Shown here piece after piece: positions 44,518-54,042 of a stretch of 64,000 nt of DNA. Position numbers and translations under genes: made by a program. How positions within the stretch are numbered: position 1 is the stretch's first letter; the number at the start of each line of letters is the position of its first letter. The notes beneath the pieces are model-generated. The model made no database searches. It worked only from the letters and a program-made list of their open reading frames with translations, and was not told the DNA's origin. This DNA is from Dendrosporobacter quercicolus (lineage in GTDB: Bacteria; Bacillota; Negativicutes; DSM-1736; Dendrosporobacteraceae). The stretch is from assembly GCF_900104455.1 (NCBI RefSeq), contig NZ_FNHB01000002.1, positions 248,001-312,000 of the forward strand, given 5' to 3'.

Positions 44518-45882
44518 ATGTCACAATTATTGGCGGTGATTTTGGCTGCCGGCAAAGGCACCCGGATGAAATCGGCGCTGCCCAAGGTTCTACACCGTGT
44601 AGGCGGGAAACCGATGGTTCAGCATGTTCTGGATGCGGCTAAAACGGCTGGCGCGGTGCGCAGCATTGTTGTTATTGGCTTTGGCGCTCAAAGTGTTGCA
44701 GCCGCGCTAGGCGAGCAGGCTGAATATGTTGTACAGGCCGAACAATTAGGCACAGGCCATGCAGTGCTGCAGGCCCGCCGGTTACTGGCGGAGTTTGACG
44801 GCACAGTCATGATCCTGTGCGGCGATACTCCGCTTTTACAGGCCGGGGTGCTGGAAAAATTATATGAAGGGCATAGTAAAGCCCATGCGGCTGCTACCGT
44901 TCTAACCGCCCAAATGCCTGACCCGGCCGGTTACGGCCGGGTTATTCGCGATTCCAGCGGGCGGGTGATGAAAATAGTAGAGCATAAGGACGCCAGCCCG
45001 GCTGAATTGGCGGTGAATGAGGTCAATACCGGTATATATTGTTTTGAAAGAGCGGCTTTGTTTGAGGCATTGGCCGGACTTAACTGCAATAATGCCCAGG
45101 GAGAATACTATCTTACCGATGTCATTGATATTCTGACCCGGCGGAAGGCGGCAGTTTATGCGGTTACCGCTGATGACTGCCAGGAAACGCTGGGGATTAA
45201 TTCGCGGGTACAGCTTGCTGAAGCCGAAAAGATATTGCGTAAGCGCAAATTGCAGGAACTGATGGATAACGGGGTAACCATCATGGATACTGACAGTACT
45301 TTTATTGATGCTTCGGTGACGGTAGGCGCCGATACCGTCATTTATCCTTTTACCTGGCTGGAAGGGGCAACCGTGATTGGCCGTTGTTGTGAGATTGGCC
45401 CCAGCACCCGGCTGCAAAATACTAAGGTCGGCGACAACACAGTTTTGCATTTTGTATACTCACATGACTGCGAAATTGAAGCAAATGTTACGGTCGGACC
45501 ATATGTGCATTTGCGTCCGGGCACTAAGCTGGCGCAAGGCGTAAAAATCGGCAATTTTGTTGAAGTTAAAAATTCACAGATCGGTACAGGCAGCAAAATT
45601 CCCCATCTCAGTTATATTGGCGACACTGACATGGGCCAAAAAGTCAATATCGGTTCCGGCACGATTACGGTCAATTATGACGGCGTCAATAAGCACCGGA
45701 CCATCATTGAGGATGGGGCGTTTGTGGGCTGCAATACCAACTTGGTGGCGCCGGTGACGGTCGGCCAGGGCGCTTACATTGCCGCCGGTTCGACGATTAC
45801 GAAAGATGTTCCGCCAACCGCTTTAGGGGTGGGCCGGGCCCGCCAAACCAATATTGAAGGCTGGGCCGGAAAACGGCGCTAA
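44518..45882 (+). CDS. glmU: Bifunctional GlcNAc-1-P uridyltransferase / GlcN-1-P acetyltransferase
   Basis: A 454-residue enzyme that makes UDP-GlcNAc for peptidoglycan. The N-terminal pyrophosphorylase domain (1-230) has LAAGKGTRMKSALPKVLH and CGDTPLL; the C-terminal half is a left-handed beta-helix of hexapeptide repeats with NYDGVNKHRT and VGRARQ typical of the acetyltransferase site. The ATG at 44518 behind GGGGGACGG is the start. prs follows by 53 bp after a weak hairpin. Confidence 0.97.
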   Translation: MSQLLAVILAAGKGTRMKSALPKVLHRVGGKPMVQHVLDAAKTAGAVRSIVVIGFGAQSVAAALGEQAEYVVQAEQLGTGHAVLQARRLLAEFDGTVMILCGDTPLLQAGVLEKLYEGHSKAHAAATVLTAQMPDPAGYGRVIRDSSGRVMKIVEHKDASPAELAVNEVNTGIYCFERAALFEALAGLNCNNAQGEYYLTDVIDILTRRKAAVYAVTADDCQETLGINSRVQLAEAEKILRKRKLQELMDNGVTIMDTDSTFIDASVTVGADTVIYPFTWLEGATVIGRCCEIGPSTRLQNTKVGDNTVLHFVYSHDCEIEANVTVGPYVHLRPGTKLAQGVKIGNFVEVKNSQIGTGSKIPHLSYIGDTDMGQKVNIGSGTITVNYDGVNKHRTIIEDGAFVGCNTNLVAPVTVGQGAYIAAGSTITKDVPPTALGVGRARQTNIEGWAGKRR

Positions 45883-45935
45883 GTTAAATATTTTTATCGT
45901 CCGCGTCAGCGGGTTTTTTAGGAGGTATTTGCAAA

Positions 45936-46886
45936 ATGGTGTTAGAGGATAGTCAACGTTTGCGTATTTTTACCGGAAATTCCAACCCGGCTTTAGCGCA
46001 CGAAATTGCCACCCATATTGGAGTGACGGTCGGGGATGCTTTTGTGGGACATTTTAATAATGGCGAGACCCAGGTTATCATTGATGAAAGCGTGCGCGGC
46101 AAAGAGGTATTTATTGTGCAGCCGACTTGTTACCCGGTTAATGACAGCCTGATGGAATTGCTGATTATGGTTGATGCCTGCAAGCGCGCTTCCGCCCGGC
46201 ATGTTACGGCGGTCATTCCTTATTACGCCTATGCCCGGCAGGACCGGAAAACTCGCGGCCGTGAGCCGATTTCGGCCAAACTGGTGGCTAATCTTTTAAC
46301 AACAGCCGGCGTTAGCCGGGTCGTAACAATGGATTTGCATGCCGGCCAAATTCAGGGATTCTTTGATATACCACTGGACCATCTGATTGGCGTGCCGATT
46401 CTGGCGGATTACATCGAGTCAAAAAAGCTCACTGATTTAGTGGTTGTATCGCCTGATCTGGGCGGTGTTACCAGAGCCAGACAGTTTGCCGACCGCCTGC
46501 ATGCGCCAATTGCCATTATTGAAAAGCGCCGGCCAATGCCTGGCGTGGCCGAAGTGATGAACCTGATTGGCAGTGTTGAAGGGAAAACTGCAATTATTAT
46601 TGACGATATTGTCGATACTGCCGGTTCTCTGACCGAAGGGGCCAAAGCGCTGGAGCGGTTTGGCGCCAAAGAGGTTTTTGCCTGTTGTACGCATGCTGTG
46701 CTGAGTGACCCGGCGGTTGAGCGTATTCTGGCTTCCAATATGAAAGAACTTATTATAACAAATACCATTCCGCTGCCGGCAGCAAAAGTGAATCCGAAGA
46801 TTAAAGTTTTATCTGTTGCGCCGCTGTTTGGTGAAGCTATTGTACGTATTTTCAGTGAATTGTCGGTCAGCAAACTGTTTGATTGA
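45936..46886 (+). CDS. prs: Ribose-phosphate pyrophosphokinase
   Basis: A 316-residue class I PRPP synthetase. Motifs: [14 protein letters not shown], the flexible-loop [19 protein letters not shown], the [12 protein letters not shown] segment and the PRPP loop [16 protein letters not shown]. It supplies PRPP for purine, pyrimidine, His and Trp synthesis; PurR nearby senses the same metabolite. AGGAGGT precedes the ATG. Confidence 0.97.
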   Translation: MVLEDSQRLRIFTGNSNPALAHEIATHIGVTVGDAFVGHFNNGETQVIIDESVRGKEVFIVQPTCYPVNDSLMELLIMVDACKRASARHVTAVIPYYAYARQDRKTRGREPISAKLVANLLTTAGVSRVVTMDLHAGQIQGFFDIPLDHLIGVPILADYIESKKLTDLVVVSPDLGGVTRARQFADRLHAPIAIIEKRRPMPGVAEVMNLIGSVEGKTAIIIDDIVDTAGSLTEGAKALERFGAKEVFACCTHAVLSDPAVERILASNMKELIITNTIPLPAAKVNPKIKVLSVAPLFGEAIVRIFSELSVSKLFD

Positions 46887-46979
46887 TGTGCGCGGAATTG
46901 GTGCTTATCTAACTGAATTCAGAAATGATGTTGAACCGCAAAGGACTCAAAGTACATAAAGTGGGAACGCTAAAATTCA

Positions 46980-46999
46980 GGCGCGATAATTATCGCGCC
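46980..46999. terminator. Perfect 20-bp palindrome after prs
   Basis: GGCGCGATAATTATCGCGCC is followed by AAATATTTT. It lies inside a looser inverted repeat (GAACCGCAAAGGAC near 46933 and the complement near 47030). It may end prs or be part of a genome repeat. Confidence 0.45.
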
Positions 47000-47095
47000 A
47001 AATATTTTCGTAATTCCTTCGCGTACTTTTCGGTTCATCCATTCAGCAATTTTCAATTCCAGGCTGCTATGATATAATCGCAGTGAGGTGAGCGT

Positions 47096-47734
47096 ATGCT
47101 CTGTCAGTTGACCATTGGGCGGGCCGTACCGGAAGATATTCCGGGAATTGCCGCTGTTTTTAGCGAAAGTTTTGAGGAAAGCGTTTTACATCATTGCGGA
47201 CAAATGCCAAAGCCGCAAGCGATGCAGGACGTGTTTCAACTGGTGTATGAAGCGGAACCGCAGGCTGCTTTGGTGGCCAGAAGCAGCGATGGGGCTGTGG
47301 CGGGCTATTGTTTTGCGCCGACAAAGCTGCCCGGGTTATGGGTTAAGGCAGTGCTTGACGGGCATGTATTCAAATGGGGCTGGCGCTGGCTGACCGGACA
47401 GTACGGCTTTGGCTTGCAGCCGCTGCAAGTGATTGTATTAAACAAAATGACCTTTTTGCGTTCGGCATTTACACCGGCCAAATCGGCAAATGCCCGTATT
47501 TTATCGATTGCAGTTGCCAAAAGCTGCCGGGGACAGGGTGGCGGCGGCGCATTGATGGAGGCAGCGATCAGCTATTTTCGTTCCCGCAAAGTAAAGCGGG
47601 TCCGGCTGGAGGTCAGGCCGGACAATGCAGCGGCAATTAAAGTTTACAGCAGATTTGGTTTTTATAACGGCGGTTATACTGCCGATTCACAGGGACAGTG
47701 GCTGATCATGTTTAAAGAAATGGAGCAGGGATGA
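47096..47734 (+). CDS. GNAT-family N-acetyltransferase
   Basis: A 212-residue acetyl-CoA-dependent transferase. The CoA-binding loop is seen in VAKSCRGQGGGGALMEAA, followed by KVKRVRLEVRPDNAAAIKVYSRFGFYNGG, the usual C-terminal GNAT pattern. Substrate unknown. ATG behind GAGGTGAG. Its stop overlaps the next gene by 4 bp, so the acetyltransferase and deacetylase are probably coupled with pth in one operon. Confidence 0.88.
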   Translation: MLCQLTIGRAVPEDIPGIAAVFSESFEESVLHHCGQMPKPQAMQDVFQLVYEAEPQAALVARSSDGAVAGYCFAPTKLPGLWVKAVLDGHVFKWGWRWLTGQYGFGLQPLQVIVLNKMTFLRSAFTPAKSANARILSIAVAKSCRGQGGGGALMEAAISYFRSRKVKRVRLEVRPDNAAAIKVYSRFGFYNGGYTADSQGQWLIMFKEMEQG

Positions 47735-48561
47735 TGTTAGATGTCAACATGCGCCTGATTAGTATGCTGGGGTTGCTGACCGGAATTGTAATTATCGGGT
47801 TGGCGCTGGATTATCTCTATATTGCCCGGCGACCGGTGCGCTGGGGGCTGTATGTAGCTATTGCGGGCATACTTTGCGGGGTAGGACTGACGTTAACCGC
47901 GGTATTGCCGGAGAATAATATTTACGGCCGGGTATTCTGCCAGGGCGATATAAAAAACAAGGTGGTTGCCCTGACTTTTGATGACGGCCCTTATCCGCCC
48001 TATACGGAGCAGATTTTGGATATATTAAAAGCGGATGATGTTAAGGCTACCTTTTTTATTGTCGGCAAAAATGCCGCCCAGCATCCTGATCTTGTCCGGC
48101 GGATATTTATGGAAGGCCATCAAATCGGCAACCATACCTATCACCATATTGACTTACTGAAAGCCAACCGGCAAACGGTGATTGAGGAGCTGGAAAGAAC
48201 CAATGACGTGCTGTTGTCTATTACTGGCGTTAAGCCGCATATTGTACGGCCGCCCCACGGTTTTCGCGATCCGGTGGTTTTGGAAGTCATGGCCGGGTTG
48301 GGACTGAAAGTTGTTGAATGGTCGGTCATGAGCCGGGATTGGACCAATCCCGGGGTGGAAAAAATAGTCAACCGGACGCTGGATAAGATAACGAACGGTT
48401 CGGTGGTTTTATTGCATGACGGCGACGGCATCAGGTCAGAGGCGTCGCGGGCGCAAACGGTTGCTGCAGTCAGGCTGATCATTGAACATTTAAAAACAGA
48501 AGGGTATAGCTTTGTTACTGTGGATGATATTCTCGCTAACATGAAGGGTGTGAGTCGTTGA
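47731..48561 (+). CDS. Membrane-anchored polysaccharide deacetylase
   Basis: A 276-residue CE4 enzyme. Two hydrophobic segments (about 10-30 and 38-60) anchor it; the catalytic NodB domain (from about 78) has LTFDDGPYPPYT (metal-binding Asp pair), GNHTYHHIDL (two His) and IVRPPHGFRDP. It would remove acetyl groups from peptidoglycan or another beta-glycan outside the membrane. Its TGA overlaps the pth TTG start by 4 bp. Confidence 0.9.
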   Translation: MMLDVNMRLISMLGLLTGIVIIGLALDYLYIARRPVRWGLYVAIAGILCGVGLTLTAVLPENNIYGRVFCQGDIKNKVVALTFDDGPYPPYTEQILDILKADDVKATFFIVGKNAAQHPDLVRRIFMEGHQIGNHTYHHIDLLKANRQTVIEELERTNDVLLSITGVKPHIVRPPHGFRDPVVLEVMAGLGLKVVEWSVMSRDWTNPGVEKIVNRTLDKITNGSVVLLHDGDGIRSEASRAQTVAAVRLIIEHLKTEGYSFVTVDDILANMKGVSR

Positions 48562-49121
48562 AAATTGTTGTTGGACTGGGAAATCCCGGTCAGGAATATT
48601 GCGCTACCCGTCATAACGCTGGTTTTATGGTGATTGATGAACTTGCCCGGCGGTGGGAAGCGCAGCATTGGCGCAGGAAATTTGAAGCGGAAATTGCCGA
48701 AGAACGTTCAATCGCCGGCGGGCCGGTGCTGCTGGTTAAGCCTCAGACCTATATGAATCTCAGCGGCGATGCCGTTGGCGCTTTGGCAAAGTGGTATAAA
48801 GTTTCCGCCGAGAATATTACGGTTATCTATGATGATATGGACCTGGCGGTTGGCCGAATCCGGCTGCGCGGCAAGGGCAGCTCAGGCGGCCACCGCGGCG
48901 TCGAATCGCTGATCAGCCAACTGGGCGCTGATTGTTTTAACCGTGTACGGGTCGGCATTGGCCGGCCGCCGGCCGGCTGGACGGTCAATCATTACGTGCT
49001 AAGCCGGTTTGACAGCGAGGAACAGCCGCTGATCAAGGGCGCCGTGGAGCGTTCGGCTGAAGCTGTCGAATGCGTAATCGCCCACGGGCTGGCTAAGGCG
49101 ATGAATAGTTTTAGCAAGTAG
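48558..49121 (+). CDS. pth: Peptidyl-tRNA hydrolase
   Basis: A 187-residue enzyme that frees tRNA from drop-off peptidyl-tRNA. Motifs: VGLGNPGQEYCATRHNAGFM with the catalytic His, LVKPQTYMNLSG, and YDDMDLAVGRIRLRGKGSSGG. TTG start overlaps the deacetylase stop; a terminator follows at once. Confidence 0.96.
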   Translation: MKIVVGLGNPGQEYCATRHNAGFMVIDELARRWEAQHWRRKFEAEIAEERSIAGGPVLLVKPQTYMNLSGDAVGALAKWYKVSAENITVIYDDMDLAVGRIRLRGKGSSGGHRGVESLISQLGADCFNRVRVGIGRPPAGWTVNHYVLSRFDSEEQPLIKGAVERSAEAVECVIAHGLAKAMNSFSK

Positions 49122-49150
49122 GCTGTCCTGAAACGCCGGGCAGCTTTTTT
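49122..49150 (+). terminator. Terminator of pth
   Basis: GCTGTCC / GGGCAGC (one G-U pair) and six T residues directly after the stop. Confidence 0.75.
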
Positions 49151-49264
49151 GCCCGCAATTCAAAGGGGGTTTGCGGGTTGATGTTCTATGGCGGCAAGTG
49201 TACTACTACAATGGTAGTAGAAGAGTGAATCGCAGTTACAACAATGAAAGAAGGCTTATTCAAG

Positions 49265-50038
49265 ATGCTTACGCGCCGTCAGTTTTTAAAAAGTGGTGCA
49301 GGTGTGCTCGGTGCTGCAGCCGGGCTGTCTTTTTTTTCAGCAAGCGGAATCATCGACCAATTTTCACAAAGTCTGCCAGTGCTGTTATATCACCGGGTCG
49401 GTCCGGAATCTGACGATCTGACCGTCAGTACGGAACGCTTTGCGGAGGATATGGCCTATCTTGCCAGAGAGGGCTATCACACGATCTCGTTGGATCAGGT
49501 CGGACAACAGATCAGAGGTGCAATAAAATTGCCGGAAAAACCGGTGCTGATTACGTTTGATGATGGTTATTTGGATAATTACACCAATGCTTTTCCTATT
49601 CTGCAAAACTTTGGCCTGCAAGCGAGTTTTTATCTTATTACCGGAATGATCGGACAGGTAAACCGGATGTCGGCGGCGCAGGTTCGTGAAATGCAGGCAG
49701 CCGGGATGAGTTTTGGGTCCCATACGGTAACTCACCGGCCGCTGGCGGGATTAACGCCAAATGAAGCCGCGGCCGAACTGAACAATTCTAAAACGTGGTT
49801 AGAGCAAATGCTGGGCAGGGAAATCGCTTTTACTGCGTATCCCTGCGGCAGCTTTAGCGCCCAAACGTTAAGGCTGGCGGCTGAAGCCGGTTATATTGGC
49901 GGATTTTCAACGCGCTCCGGGCTGGCCGCTTTTCGCAACAGGCTGGCCATTCGCCGGATTCCAATTTTTCATTTTGACCGGTCCATCGCCTATGTAATGC
50001 TGAAAAAAGGTTTTTTGCCAACCCTGTTTGGGCAGTAG
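49265..50038 (+). CDS. Exported polysaccharide deacetylase with Tat signal
   Basis: A 257-residue CE4 deacetylase. The N-terminus MLTRRQFLKSGAGVLGAAAG is a textbook twin-arginine export signal, so the enzyme should leave the cell folded. The NodB domain has VLLYHRVGPES, ITFDDGYLDNYTNAF, SHTVTHRPL and AYPCGSFS. The ATG at 49265 is preferred because it places TRRQFLK at the N-terminus; the ATG at 49244 lacks an SD. It is separate from the deacetylase at 47.7 kb, and its substrate may be peptidoglycan or exopolysaccharide. Confidence 0.88.
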   Translation: MLTRRQFLKSGAGVLGAAAGLSFFSASGIIDQFSQSLPVLLYHRVGPESDDLTVSTERFAEDMAYLAREGYHTISLDQVGQQIRGAIKLPEKPVLITFDDGYLDNYTNAFPILQNFGLQASFYLITGMIGQVNRMSAAQVREMQAAGMSFGSHTVTHRPLAGLTPNEAAAELNNSKTWLEQMLGREIAFTAYPCGSFSAQTLRLAAEAGYIGGFSTRSGLAAFRNRLAIRRIPIFHFDRSIAYVMLKKGFLPTLFGQ

Positions 50039-50063
50039 TGGTGCCTGATACGGTACTGCTGGC

Positions 50064-50903
50064 TTATCCTGGCGGTTTTTTTCCGTTGTCGTAGGGCAGC
50101 GGAATGTACTGCACCGAGGGCCGCTGCTGGGCCGGCTGAGGGTAAAGCTCCATCAGTTCGTATACCTCTAACGGCAGGTCGGTGCAAACGGTAGCCAGGC
50201 CCATCGCGCGCAATTTATCGCAAGTAATGGGATAATCATGCGTCCAGCGTCCCTCGGCCAGGGTTTTGGCTAATTCACCGGCCTGTTCGGGCGGCATTTT
50301 ATCCAACAGCAGGGAAGTGACGAAGTCCTGTACCTGGCGCACTGCTTTTTCCGCCATATCGGCCAGGATGAGGGTATTATCGTCGATACGGTCAATGTTC
50401 TTTTGTTTCAGAACCTTAAGAATAGAGGCCGCCGGATACTGGCCAAGCTGCGGATCGACCGGTCCCAATACGGCGTTGGGGTCCAGGATGATTTCGTCTG
50501 CGGCCAGCGAGATCATGGTTCCGCCGGACATTGCATAATGGGGGACAAATATGGTTACCTTGGCCTGGTGCTGCTGCAGAGCGCGGGCAATTTGTTCGGA
50601 TGCCAGAACCAGCCCGCCCGGTGTATGCAGGATCAAATCAATCGGCATATCGACCGGAGTCAGGCGAATGGCCCGCAGGATATGTTCGGAGTCCTCCACA
50701 TTGATATAGCGGGAAATAGGAATGCCCAAGAAACTGATTGCCTCCTGGCGATGAATGAGGCTGATGACACGGGAGTGCCGTCTGGTCTCAATGCGGCGGA
50801 GCAGGCTTAGTCTTTTTTCCGCTATGCTTCTTTGCTGGATCATGGGCAGCAGGGTGATTGCCAGAATAAACACCCACAGGATATCGGTAATACCAATGTT
50901 CAT
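50064..50903 (-). CDS. Membrane-anchored ClpP-fold serine protease (SDH family)
   Basis: A 279-residue protein of the serine dehydrogenase proteinase (SDH/DUF114) family, a ClpP/crotonase fold related to SppA. One N-terminal membrane helix (about 5-24) precedes the catalytic domain. LILHTPGGLVLASEQIARAL and PHYAMSGGTMISLAADEI (nucleophile Ser) are typical, followed by ILDPNAVLGPVDPQLG. The ATG has SD GAGGTG on the minus strand. Its substrate is unknown; membrane protein quality control is likely. It converges on the deacetylase gene. Confidence 0.85.
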   Translation of the reverse strand: MNIGITDILWVFILAITLLPMIQQRSIAEKRLSLLRRIETRRHSRVISLIHRQEAISFLGIPISRYINVEDSEHILRAIRLTPVDMPIDLILHTPGGLVLASEQIARALQQHQAKVTIFVPHYAMSGGTMISLAADEIILDPNAVLGPVDPQLGQYPAASILKVLKQKNIDRIDDNTLILADMAEKAVRQVQDFVTSLLLDKMPPEQAGELAKTLAEGRWTHDYPITCDKLRAMGLATVCTDLPLEVYELMELYPQPAQQRPSVQYIPLPYDNGKKPPG

Positions 50904-51206
50904 TATTTCACCTCTTATGTTAGAATTTCACCTCTTGAATTTCAGAAACTACAGGAACCTTCTGCGCATTGCTGATCGACATTTAATTCAGCGGCCAAAC
51001 TGGCCAGCTTGCGGAATTCTGCGGCAACCACGCCAAAGCCCCGGCCCTGCCCGCTGAAATAAATGATTCAATAACATTGGTCGTCAGTCACAGCAGTCGC
51101 ATCCTGCCAAATGATCCGGTTTAATACTTCTTTATTTCGATATTTACCGCGTTTACCCCTCCGGAGGTTAAAAGAAATTTGGAAATAAACCGAAGCCGGC
51201 CGGTTA

Positions 51207-51266
51207 GCAGGGGCGATTTAGGCAGACCCTGCTTCACAGAGCGTGGACGGGGTGCCGGAGGCTCTG
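51207..51266 (+). promoter_or_regulatory. Tandem hairpins in the leader of the radical SAM gene
   Basis: In the 440-bp gap 50904-51343, GCAGGG...CCCTGC (51207-51232) and CAGAGC...GCTCTG (51237-51266) form two consecutive hairpins with G-rich loops, about 80 bases before the start. No known RNA class is recognised and no small gene is seen in the gap. Confidence 0.3.
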
Positions 51267-51343
51267 CTGGCTGGACGGAGTATGCACAGGCGTACAAAAT
51301 GTGTATAATAAACAGCAGTATTACGTTGATTAAAGGTGGTCTG

Positions 51344-52594
51344 ATGTGTGTGCTGACAGCGTTATTTGCTGACAAAAACGGGGAGATATATGATGCGCCC
51401 GGCTACCAGGCCACAGGGCGGACCGGCGGCAAAGTGGCCGGATTGCTCCCGGACGATTTGATTGCTCTGCCGGAGGGCGCTGATTTAATGTATTTACCGG
51501 GCCGTACCGCTCTGGGCATTGCGGATGGACGGCTGGCCCCTTTGCCTGGGCAGGCGCTGGCGGTTGCGGCTATTTTGCCGGCCGGATACACCCGTACCCA
51601 TTTGCCGGCCTTCGCTAAGCTGGCCGGCGCGCCGGTTTTACCGCTGTATGGCTATGCGGCGGTGGCCTTGTGGCAAGACGAGTTGTATGTAGCGGCGGTA
51701 GCCAGCGATGACAGCGCTAAATGGCGGCCGGGCGATTACAATACTGCTCGATTAAGAAAGCTGGTCGCTAAAGTGAGGAAAGAGCTGCCTGGAAACAGGC
51801 TTGTTGAACAATTGGCAGGTTGTTCGCTGAAATGGCGTTGCGCAACAGCGCAGAATTTATTTTACCGGCGCTGGGAAGCCGGTATTCCGGCCTCGCCGGT
51901 CTGCAATGCCAACTGTTTTGGCTGTATTTCCCTGCAGCCGGCGGAATGCTGTCCCTCGCCGCAGAGCCGGATTGACTTTAAGCCGACGCCCCGGGAGATT
52001 GCTGCGGTAGGCGTTTACCATTTAAGCGCGGCCCCTGAACCAATCATCAGCTTCGGGCAGGGCTGCGAGGGGGAGCCGGCGCTGGCGGCCGGCAATATTG
52101 CCGCCGGAATCAGGCTGATTCGGGCCCAAACCGGCCGGGGACAAATTAATATGAATACAAATGCCGGTTATACCGCCGGAATAAAGGAAATTGTCAAAGC
52201 CGGTCTGGATACCATGCGGGTGAGTATCATCAGTGCCTTGCCGGAGACCTATCAGGCTTATTACCGCAGCAATTATACACTGGACGATGTCAAGGCTTCG
52301 ATCGTCTTTGCCAAAGACCGGGGAATATACGTCTCGCTGAATATGCTGTCTTTTCCGGGGCTGAATGACCGGCCGGAAGAAGTACAGGCCTGGGGAGATT
52401 TTCTGGCTGAAACCGGCGTTGATATGATTCAACTGCGCAATCTTAATGTTGATCCTGATGCTTTTTTGGCAATGATGCCGCCGGAGCGGCAACCGCCGCT
52501 GGGCGTAAAACCTTTTTTGCAGTTGTTGCAGCAAAGCTTCCCTGATATTGCCATTGGCAGCTTTAGCCATTTTGTCCTGAAAAATGGGCAATAA
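51344..52594 (+). CDS. Radical SAM protein
   Basis: A 416-residue enzyme. Residues 1-175 are a domain I do not recognise. From about 190, [12 protein letters not shown] carries the CxxxCxxC motif for the SAM-bound [4Fe-4S] cluster, with a further CCPS after it. [29 protein letters not shown], and [18 protein letters not shown] are typical of the radical SAM barrel. The substrate is unknown. The ATG at 51344 behind AAAGGTGG is chosen, dropping 55 residues of an upstream extension with no SD. rpmE follows. Confidence 0.82.
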   Translation: MCVLTALFADKNGEIYDAPGYQATGRTGGKVAGLLPDDLIALPEGADLMYLPGRTALGIADGRLAPLPGQALAVAAILPAGYTRTHLPAFAKLAGAPVLPLYGYAAVALWQDELYVAAVASDDSAKWRPGDYNTARLRKLVAKVRKELPGNRLVEQLAGCSLKWRCATAQNLFYRRWEAGIPASPVCNANCFGCISLQPAECCPSPQSRIDFKPTPREIAAVGVYHLSAAPEPIISFGQGCEGEPALAAGNIAAGIRLIRAQTGRGQINMNTNAGYTAGIKEIVKAGLDTMRVSIISALPETYQAYYRSNYTLDDVKASIVFAKDRGIYVSLNMLSFPGLNDRPEEVQAWGDFLAETGVDMIQLRNLNVDPDAFLAMMPPERQPPLGVKPFLQLLQQSFPDIAIGSFSHFVLKNGQ

Positions 52595-52597
52595 TTG

Positions 52598-52626
52598 TTG
52601 CGCAACATACTGCGGTGTGCTATAAT
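52598..52626 (+). promoter_or_regulatory. Extended -10 promoter of rpmE
   Basis: TTGCGC at 52598-52603, a 17-bp spacer, and TG-C-TATAAT ending at 52626; transcription starts about 90 bases before the rpmE ATG. Confidence 0.6.
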
Positions 52627-52722
52627 TGTCTGGTAATTACCCTAAGTGGCTTTCGCCAATGCTCAGGCATTTACCATAGCAAAATCCTGCCGCTCGGGAT
52701 ACAAAGTGAGGTGCAAGAAAAA

Positions 52723-52920
52723 ATGAAAGAAAAAATTCACCCTGCGTACAATGTAGCAACAGTAGTCTGCGGTTGCGGCAACACCTTTACTACCGGTTCA
52801 ATTAAAAAGGAACTGCGGGTTGATGTATGCTCGAAGTGTCATCCGTTCTTTACTGGCCAGCAGCGGAATATTACAGCCGGCGGACGTATTGAGAAATTCA
52901 ATAAACGTTACAGTAAATAA
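52723..52920 (+). CDS. rpmE: Ribosomal protein L31
   Basis: A 65-residue zinc-type L31 (C+ form): CGCG near residue 17 and CSKCH near 36 hold the zinc, and [11 protein letters not shown] is conserved. It helps bridge the two ribosomal subunits. The ATG at 52723 after GAGGTG gives the normal length; the upstream in-frame extension is not part of it. A hairpin terminator follows. Confidence 0.96.
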   Translation: MKEKIHPAYNVATVVCGCGNTFTTGSIKKELRVDVCSKCHPFFTGQQRNITAGGRIEKFNKRYSK

Positions 52921-52930
52921 GTAAATGGGC

Positions 52931-52958
52931 AGCAGAGCAGCAATGCTCTGCTTCATTT
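52931..52958 (+). terminator. Terminator of rpmE
   Basis: AGCAGAGCA-GCAA-TGCTCTGCT followed by a T-rich TCATTTAT. Confidence 0.65.
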
Positions 52959-52988
52959 ATCTTACAGGAATAACAGGGAAATTTCCGG

Positions 52989-53015
52989 CCGCAAAGTACG
53001 TTCAGTACTTTGCGG
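52989..53015. repeat. Perfect hairpin with CCGCAAAG motif
   Basis: CCGCAAAGTAC-GTTCA-GTACTTTGCGG. The motif CCGCAAAG..AGTAC also occurs at 46934, so it may be a dispersed intergenic repeat. Confidence 0.4.
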
Positions 53016-53076
53016 TTAACGTTACCCTGGATCATAACAGACAGTAACCGTGTTTATAACAAAGGAGGGGAATACC

Positions 53077-53952
53077 GTGGCGACTAAAGTTAATATCGGC
53101 GGGCAGGCTGTCATTGAAGGGGTCATGATGCGCGGCCCTGGTCATATTGCCACAGCAGTGCGCGAGCCGTCCGGCAGTATTAATGTCAGAAAAGAAAAAC
53201 TGGCCTCAATTTCCGAACGGTATCCTATTCTTAAAAAGCCAATGCTGCGCGGTGTTGTTGCACTCGGCGAGTCGCTCATTCATGGTTTAAAGGCCCTGTC
53301 GTTTTCCGCTCAGGCCGCCGGCGATGAGGGAGAAGAGCTTTCTGACCGGGAAATTGCGATGACCATGTTGTTTTCGCTGGGGCTGGCAATTGTATTATTT
53401 GTTATTATACCAACCTATGCGGCAAAATATATTCACAGCGCAATTACCGATTCACGGCTGCTTAATCTGGCTGAAGGCGGGCTGAGAATGGCAATATTCT
53501 TCGTTTACATTTATGGTATTTCCCGGATGAAGGATATCCAGCGGGTGTTCGAATATCATGGCGCTGAACATAAAACCATTCACGCTTATGAGGCCGGCCT
53601 GCCGTTAAATGTGGAAAACATTCGACCGTTTAGTACGCTGCATCCGCGGTGCGGCACTGCTTTTCTGCTGGTGGTCATGGTTGTCAGCATCATTATGTTC
53701 GCCTTTCTGGGCTGGCCCGACTTATGGCTGCGCATCTTGTCCCGCATTGCGTTGATGCCGGTTGTCGCCGGAGTATCTTATGAAATCATCCGCTTTGCCG
53801 GCCGCAGCGATAACGCGCTTGTTAAACTGGCTATGCTGCCCGGCCTTTGGCTGCAGAAGCTGACTACCCGGGAACCAAGCGACGACCAAATTGAAGTGGC
53901 CATCCGGGCCTTGGAGGAAGTGCGGCCGGAGCAGCCGGCGGCCAGCATTTAA
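53077..53952 (+). CDS. DUF1385 membrane protein
   Basis: A 291-residue membrane protein of the DUF1385 family with NIGGQAVIEGVMMRGP at the N-terminus, about four to five membrane segments (about 100-125, 145-165, 205-230, 240-260), and EYHGAEHKTIHAYE plus HPRCGTAFLLVV conserved. No function is established; the gene is conserved next to prfA and rpmE in Firmicutes. GTG at 53077 behind AAAGGAGGGG is a strong start. Confidence 0.87.
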   Translation: MATKVNIGGQAVIEGVMMRGPGHIATAVREPSGSINVRKEKLASISERYPILKKPMLRGVVALGESLIHGLKALSFSAQAAGDEGEELSDREIAMTMLFSLGLAIVLFVIIPTYAAKYIHSAITDSRLLNLAEGGLRMAIFFVYIYGISRMKDIQRVFEYHGAEHKTIHAYEAGLPLNVENIRPFSTLHPRCGTAFLLVVMVVSIIMFAFLGWPDLWLRILSRIALMPVVAGVSYEIIRFAGRSDNALVKLAMLPGLWLQKLTTREPSDDQIEVAIRALEEVRPEQPAASI

Positions 53953-54042
53953 TTGTTGTAAAGTCAGGCCGGGTACGGTAGTACGGTACTATATCGCTGA
54001 TTTAACCGGGCGCCCAGGATGAGTTGATAAAGAGGTGAAAGT

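Noticed and set aside
44902-45450. 182-codon minus-strand frame inside glmU
   Set aside because: Shadow of a certain gene; composition is what codon bias of glmU gives.
49171-49413. 80-codon frame at the start of the Tat-type deacetylase
   Set aside because: Out of frame with the well supported deacetylase and without a family.
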